Below, one piece after another: positions 60,113 through 64,000 of a stretch of DNA of 64,000 bases; within the stretch, counting starts at the first letter, position 1; each line of letters starts with the position of its first letter. The translations under genes and the position numbers were made by a program. The stretch is from positions 11,400,192 through 11,464,191 of the forward strand of contig NC_049980.1 of NCBI RefSeq assembly GCF_000003815.2, written 5' to 3'. The notes beneath the pieces are model-generated. The model was not told the DNA's origin. It did no database searches and saw only the letters and a program-made list of their open reading frames with translations. The DNA is from Branchiostoma floridae. Its lineage: Eukaryota > Chordata > Leptocardii > Amphioxiformes > Branchiostomatidae.

Positions 60113-62022
60113 ACTGTCTGCAGTTCGCCCTGAAAGACAAGACAAATTGAACAAATAGTAAGATCAGATTTGTCAAGGACATGATATACCAGTGAGAGTA
60201 AATAGTTTGTAAATTTGACAATTGGATTGTTACTATTATATATAAAGTTATTCAGCATTGTTAAGTTGTCAGGAATTATGACATCTTATCTATGTTTTGA
60301 TTGACAGGCCAGTAGGACGCTCGGACTAATCCATGCGTACACATACATGTTTATCAAACAACATATCAATCACATCAGGTTTTTAATGAGAGTCTTAATT
60401 ACGATCATTAATGATACTTTGAGTGTGCATTGATTGAATCACATCCATTAAGTAGGATTAGATGAAGAAGCCAATATGAACGGAAATGACTCATTTGTAA
60501 AACCTGGAATTTGCAATGATAAGGGCTGAGATAGTACCAAATTATGTAAAGATTTGTATTCATATAACGTTACTGTTAGGTAGATAGATTGGTCGATTTG
60601 CATTAGTTGTGATAATTGAGCTATTTCTTCTGATACTGGACCCATTAAACAATATATGCAATCATTAAAACGTCTACATGTCAGCAATATGTAATGTCAA
60701 AAGCTCATCATTTGTCTTATCTTTGTAACAATGGATATTAAAGAGAAGTGGAGGGAACATTCATGGAAAATTATTCACGACGTCTATGTTGTATCACTGT
60801 TTTAAATTTGTAAAAATAGCACTGGTTACATATAGTGACATTGTTATTAATGTTCATGTACACAACTCCTATTGTTGTCCATATTTGTGGAACGCCCAAC
60901 CCAACGCATCTCAAGGCTAAGTAAACTTGCTTTGCACATCAGTATATACACACAAGCGATTGGCAGAGGGAGAACTGTAACCAATAAACAAATTAACTGA
61001 TAAAAAGTCCATTAAACACGTTGACCTGGAGGTATCTGGAGTTTCCGAAGTCCTCGCCATAGGTCTCTTGTGTAAAAAAAAAAAAAGAAGTCAAACACAA
61101 CCTGTTTAGAAATAGCCAACACTAGTATTAGATTAGAATATTGTTTATGACTGTCCATTGTCACTATGTGTATACCATGTACTTGCAATTAGCCCTCGGG
61201 CACGAACTTGCAAATAAACTTCTATTTGTTGTTTTTTTCCTTTTTTTTCAGATACTATATTACACTTTCGTGCATGCAGATGTAACTCAAAGTACATGTA
61301 TGTCAACTGATTCATTGTTGCATCTGATGACAAAACTAGATGTGATAAATGCGAACAGTTAATCCACTGGTAACTATTGAGTCCACAAAGAAACCATTAT
61401 TGTAAAGTAGCAGTAGATATGTGTATATTGTCCTTCACAACAAAGCACTGTAAATTAAATTGTGCCTGTACTTTTGAAATATGTCGCCAGATGTCGCTTC
61501 ACTAATATACACATTTCTTTTGACGTAGCTTCTTACCGCTTGACTTGCGTGAGCGACCCGGTGCAGGTACGACCAACATGAAAACAAACAGGAAGAATAT
61601 TGCATGGAGGCTCGGCCTTTTCTGAAGCAGGGCAAATATTGTTTAACAGAAGAAACCCATTAGCAATCTAGCATTGTCTCTATAAACCTTTCGGTACATC
61701 AAACAGACTATCGATGTATTTAATTGCTCACATGGAATTGTTTGACCAGGAAAAAATAAAAAATAAAGAATTAAGAAGTCGTGTCTTGATGAGCCTCACA
61801 AATCTAAATTACCGCGATCGCATTCTCGTGTGTTTATGAAATTTCAGTGTACTGTAAAGACACATTGTTCAGATGCGGATGAGGAAATAACTGGATTTCT
61901 ACAGCTGTATATGCCTATTCGTTATTGATCGGTTAAACGCCGATGAAAGAACGGAAGAACGGAAGAAGAAGTATTGACACGGTTCGAACCCCGGTCGCAG
62001 GGTTTGTTTTTCAGCTGGCGTT
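60113..62022. other. 3' region of gene D and spacer to gene E
   Basis: Contains the downstream part of duplication unit 2. Open frames here are short and unsupported. A GGTTCGAACCCC block at 61980 resembles a pol III B box, without a matching A box. Confidence 0.4.
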
Positions 62023-62030
62023 TATAAATA
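62023..62030 (+). promoter_or_regulatory. TATA box of gene E
   Basis: TATAAATA, 143 bp before the ATG at 62166, with no in-frame upstream coding. The position suits a 5' untranslated leader of about 110 bases. Confidence 0.5.
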
Positions 62031-62165
62031 TACATATGCATAGATCAGCAGAAGGTGGTGACAGAATAAATTGTCTCAAAATATGGTCGAGTGAGCAACG
62101 TACTGAATCAAGACGGCGTGTTGTCTGCTCTCGAGGAAAGAGTTTTAGGAAAGATTGGTACAACG

Positions 62166-64000
62166 ATGAAGCTTTGCGCATATTGGAAGCTACTGTTGCT
62201 GTGGTGCTCGGTTTGTAACGGGCAGACTACAACAGAAGTCACAGCACTTGCCACCACCAACGATACTACATGGAGCCTCACGTCTGGGACAACGTGGGAA
62301 CCGACAACAGAAACCATAACTGTGACGGGCATATCCACCACCGACGCAACATATGCCCCTGGCTCTAATACCTTCCCCATTCCTGCTCAAACCACCCCAA
62401 CGACAAATGTAACTGATAACGGAACGACGGATGGCAACAACACGGCCGCTACTACAACAGTTGGCACCACCAGTGATACAACGGTGGAACTGACAACCAT
62501 TCTCGATACAACGGCAAACCCAACCGAAGCTGCTACGTCCTTTCTGACCACCCCAGTCAGAAATGTAACTGACAACGGAACGACGGATGGTAACAGCACG
62601 GCCGCTGCTACAACAGTTGGCACCACCGAAAATACAACTGTTCAATTGACAGCCATTCCCGATACAACGGCAAACCTAACTGAAGCTACCACGTCCTTTA
62701 CCAATGCCGCTTCAAGTTCACCCGGGCCCAATCTTACCACCCCAGTGGCAAACGTAACTGATAACGGAACGACGTATGGTAACTATACGGTTGCTAATAC
62801 TACAACATTCGGCACCACCGATAGTACAACAGTTGAATTGCAATTGACAACCATTTCTGATACAACGGAAAACCCGACCGAAGCGACCACGTCCTTTTTC
62901 AATGCCCCTCCAAGTTCAAACGGGTTCATTCTTACCACCCCAGTAGCAAACGTAACTGATAACGGAACGACGGATAGTGACTATACCACTGACACTACCT
63001 CAGTTGATACCACCGATAATACAACTGTGGAACTGACAACCATTCCCGATACAACGGGGGAAGCAACCGAAGCGGCCACGTCCTTAACCCATGTCGCTTC
63101 AAGTCCACCCATGCTGTCCAATACAACGACAAATGCAACTGGCAACGGGACAACGGGTGGTAACAATACTGCCCCAACAACCACCATAGCAGTAGGTACC
63201 AACGACAGTACAACTTGGAGCAACACCACTAATGGTTCATTGACTACTTGGGAATCAACGTCGCCCATGATCAACACAGCGACACCTGTTGATTCTTCGG
63301 TATCAACTTTTCCGAACGAAACAACACCAACTGATTATGGGACAACGACTGGAGACATAACAAGCGCAGCTGATAATACTTCAACAACGTGGGCCTCTAC
63401 GACCGTCTTCGGTGTAACGTCAAACGAAACCACGACAGACATGTCCTACACCGACACCACATCGGACACAGAAAACACAACATCTGTCACTGACACCTGG
63501 TCTTCGGAATCAACTCTGCCGGGCGACCCAACGACAGAAGCAACTGCATATGAAACGACGGATTGGAGCACGGCAACCGAAGCCGCAGAACCTGAAACAA
63601 CATTTGACACTCCGCCAAACACCATCACAGCAGCTATGACCACAAATGTTACAACAGACACGATTATCAGCACAGCAGAAGTTAACACCGTCACTGGGGA
63701 TGGTATCACATCGGTATATACCAACGGATCTGAAACAACAGACCTACACATGACAACAGTGAACGTACCTACACCGACTCCAAATCCTGTTATGACAGCA
63801 GTGACCACAGAGATTACAACGGACACGACTGACAACACAACAGTCAGTACAACCAACGAAACTATCACGGTCCCTACTTCATATGAAACAGCAACCCCGA
63901 TTACAACACCGACTGAACCTAAAACAACATTGTCTGCTACATTTGAAACAACGCCCCCAGAAGCAACGCCTTACACACCTGAAACAACACCTTCAGAAAC
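62166..64000 (+). CDS. mucin-like secreted or membrane glycoprotein, gene E (3' end outside window)
   Basis: One uninterrupted frame of 611 codons from ATG at 62166 to the window edge, with no intron or stop. Residues 1-19 form a signal peptide (LCAYWKLLLLWCSVCNG). The rest is about one third Thr, with many Asn-X-Thr/Ser sequons. From residue 81 a module of 52-66 residues starting NVTDNGTT is repeated five times (about residues 81, 133, 196, 262 and, degenerate, 322), each including a TTVELTTI.DTT core. After about residue 340 the sequence becomes irregular Thr/Glu/Pro-rich (ETTP, TTDTT). No cysteine-rich, EGF, VWD or transmembrane domain is seen in the visible part. It is a heavily N- and O-glycosylated extracellular protein; membrane anchoring is unknown because the C-terminus is missing. 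Confidence 0.85.
   Translation, partial: MKLCAYWKLLLLWCSVCNGQTTTEVTALATTNDTTWSLTSGTTWEPTTETITVTGISTTDATYAPGSNTFPIPAQTTPTTNVTDNGTTDGNNTAATTTVGTTSDTTVELTTILDTTANPTEAATSFLTTPVRNVTDNGTTDGNSTAAATTVGTTENTTVQLTAIPDTTANLTEATTSFTNAASSSPGPNLTTPVANVTDNGTTYGNYTVANTTTFGTTDSTTVELQLTTISDTTENPTEATTSFFNAPPSSNGFILTTPVANVTDNGTTDSDYTTDTTSVDTTDNTTVELTTIPDTTGEATEAATSLTHVASSPPMLSNTTTNATGNGTTGGNNTAPTTTIAVGTNDSTTWSNTTNGSLTTWESTSPMINTATPVDSSVSTFPNETTPTDYGTTTGDITSAADNTSTTWASTTVFGVTSNETTTDMSYTDTTSDTENTTSVTDTWSSESTLPGDPTTEATAYETTDWSTATEAAEPETTFDTPPNTITAAMTTNVTTDTIISTAEVNTVTGDGITSVYTNGSETTDLHMTTVNVPTPTPNPVMTAVTTEITTDTTDNTTVSTTNETITVPTSYETATPITTPTEPKTTLSATFETTPPEATPYTPETTPSE

Larger units (their letters stand above)
58509..61070 (+). 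repeat. segmental tandem duplication, unit 2 (gene D)
   Basis: Counterpart of 54702-57200. Downstream homology includes GGAACGCCCAACCCAACGCA at 60890, aligned to the block at 57030, and a weaker match (AAATATGTCGCCAGATGTC at about 61475 against AAATAGTCGCTAGATGTC near 57181). Boundaries are approximate. Confidence 0.75.

Noticed and set aside
61970-62000. tRNA gene suggested by GGTTCGAACCCC
   Set aside because: No A box at the right distance and no cloverleaf; a chance or relic B box.
62108-63868. Antisense Val-rich open frames opposite gene E
   Set aside because: Thr codons ACN read as Val/Ser/Cys on the reverse strand and rarely give stops; the sense frame has a signal peptide, a TATA box and sequons.

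Overview
The window is eukaryotic, most likely from an invertebrate deuterostome, and amphioxus (Branchiostoma) is my best guess. The evidence is intron-rich genes with GT..AG junctions, many short non-autonomous transposons, two assembly gaps (N runs at 50756-51521 and 52834-53529), an SLC17-type solute carrier split over twelve phase-consistent exons, a family of mucin-like type I membrane proteins, and a strong excess of the palindrome TAACGTTA. The species call is inference; the gene structures are read directly from the sequence.

Left part (1 to about 31 kb): I find no confident protein-coding gene. The sequence holds an interstitial telomere-like array (1799-1966), tRNA-headed SINE sequence, several MITE families (one with CCCTGTCACACA-type ends recurs at least six times in the window), unrelated tandem arrays (11.4-12.1 kb, 20.2-20.6 kb), a roughly 2 kb inverted-repeat element (12990-15040), and near-perfect hairpins (29656-29729, 31115-31308). 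One short minus-strand exon (19484-19549) looks like a signal-peptide first exon.

Middle (32070-42114, minus strand): a complete sialin-like SLC17 anion transporter of 510 residues. Twelve exons join without a phase conflict, from an N-terminus with an acidic dileucine sorting signal to a stop at 32070. Its introns and 5' flank carry SINEs and MITEs, including a 5S rRNA-headed SINE (42290-42510) that shares its tail with the tRNA-headed SINE.

Right part (44.7-64 kb, plus strand): five consecutive genes for Thr/Ser-rich, mucin-like proteins. A, B, C and D each have a signal peptide, a Thr/Ser/Pro stalk, one transmembrane helix and a short cytoplasmic tail. E has a signal peptide and a long N- and O-glycosylatable repeat domain and runs off the window. 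A has two tandem copies of its signal-peptide exon exactly 200 bp apart and a 21-bp repeat exon. C and D lie in a segmental tandem duplication of about 3.8 kb offset that also copied promoter and downstream DNA; C has since lost its TATA box and carries a frameshifted tail. I infer that the cluster encodes cell-surface or mucosal glycocalyx proteins evolving by tandem duplication and repeat turnover. It is the most distinctive biology in the window.
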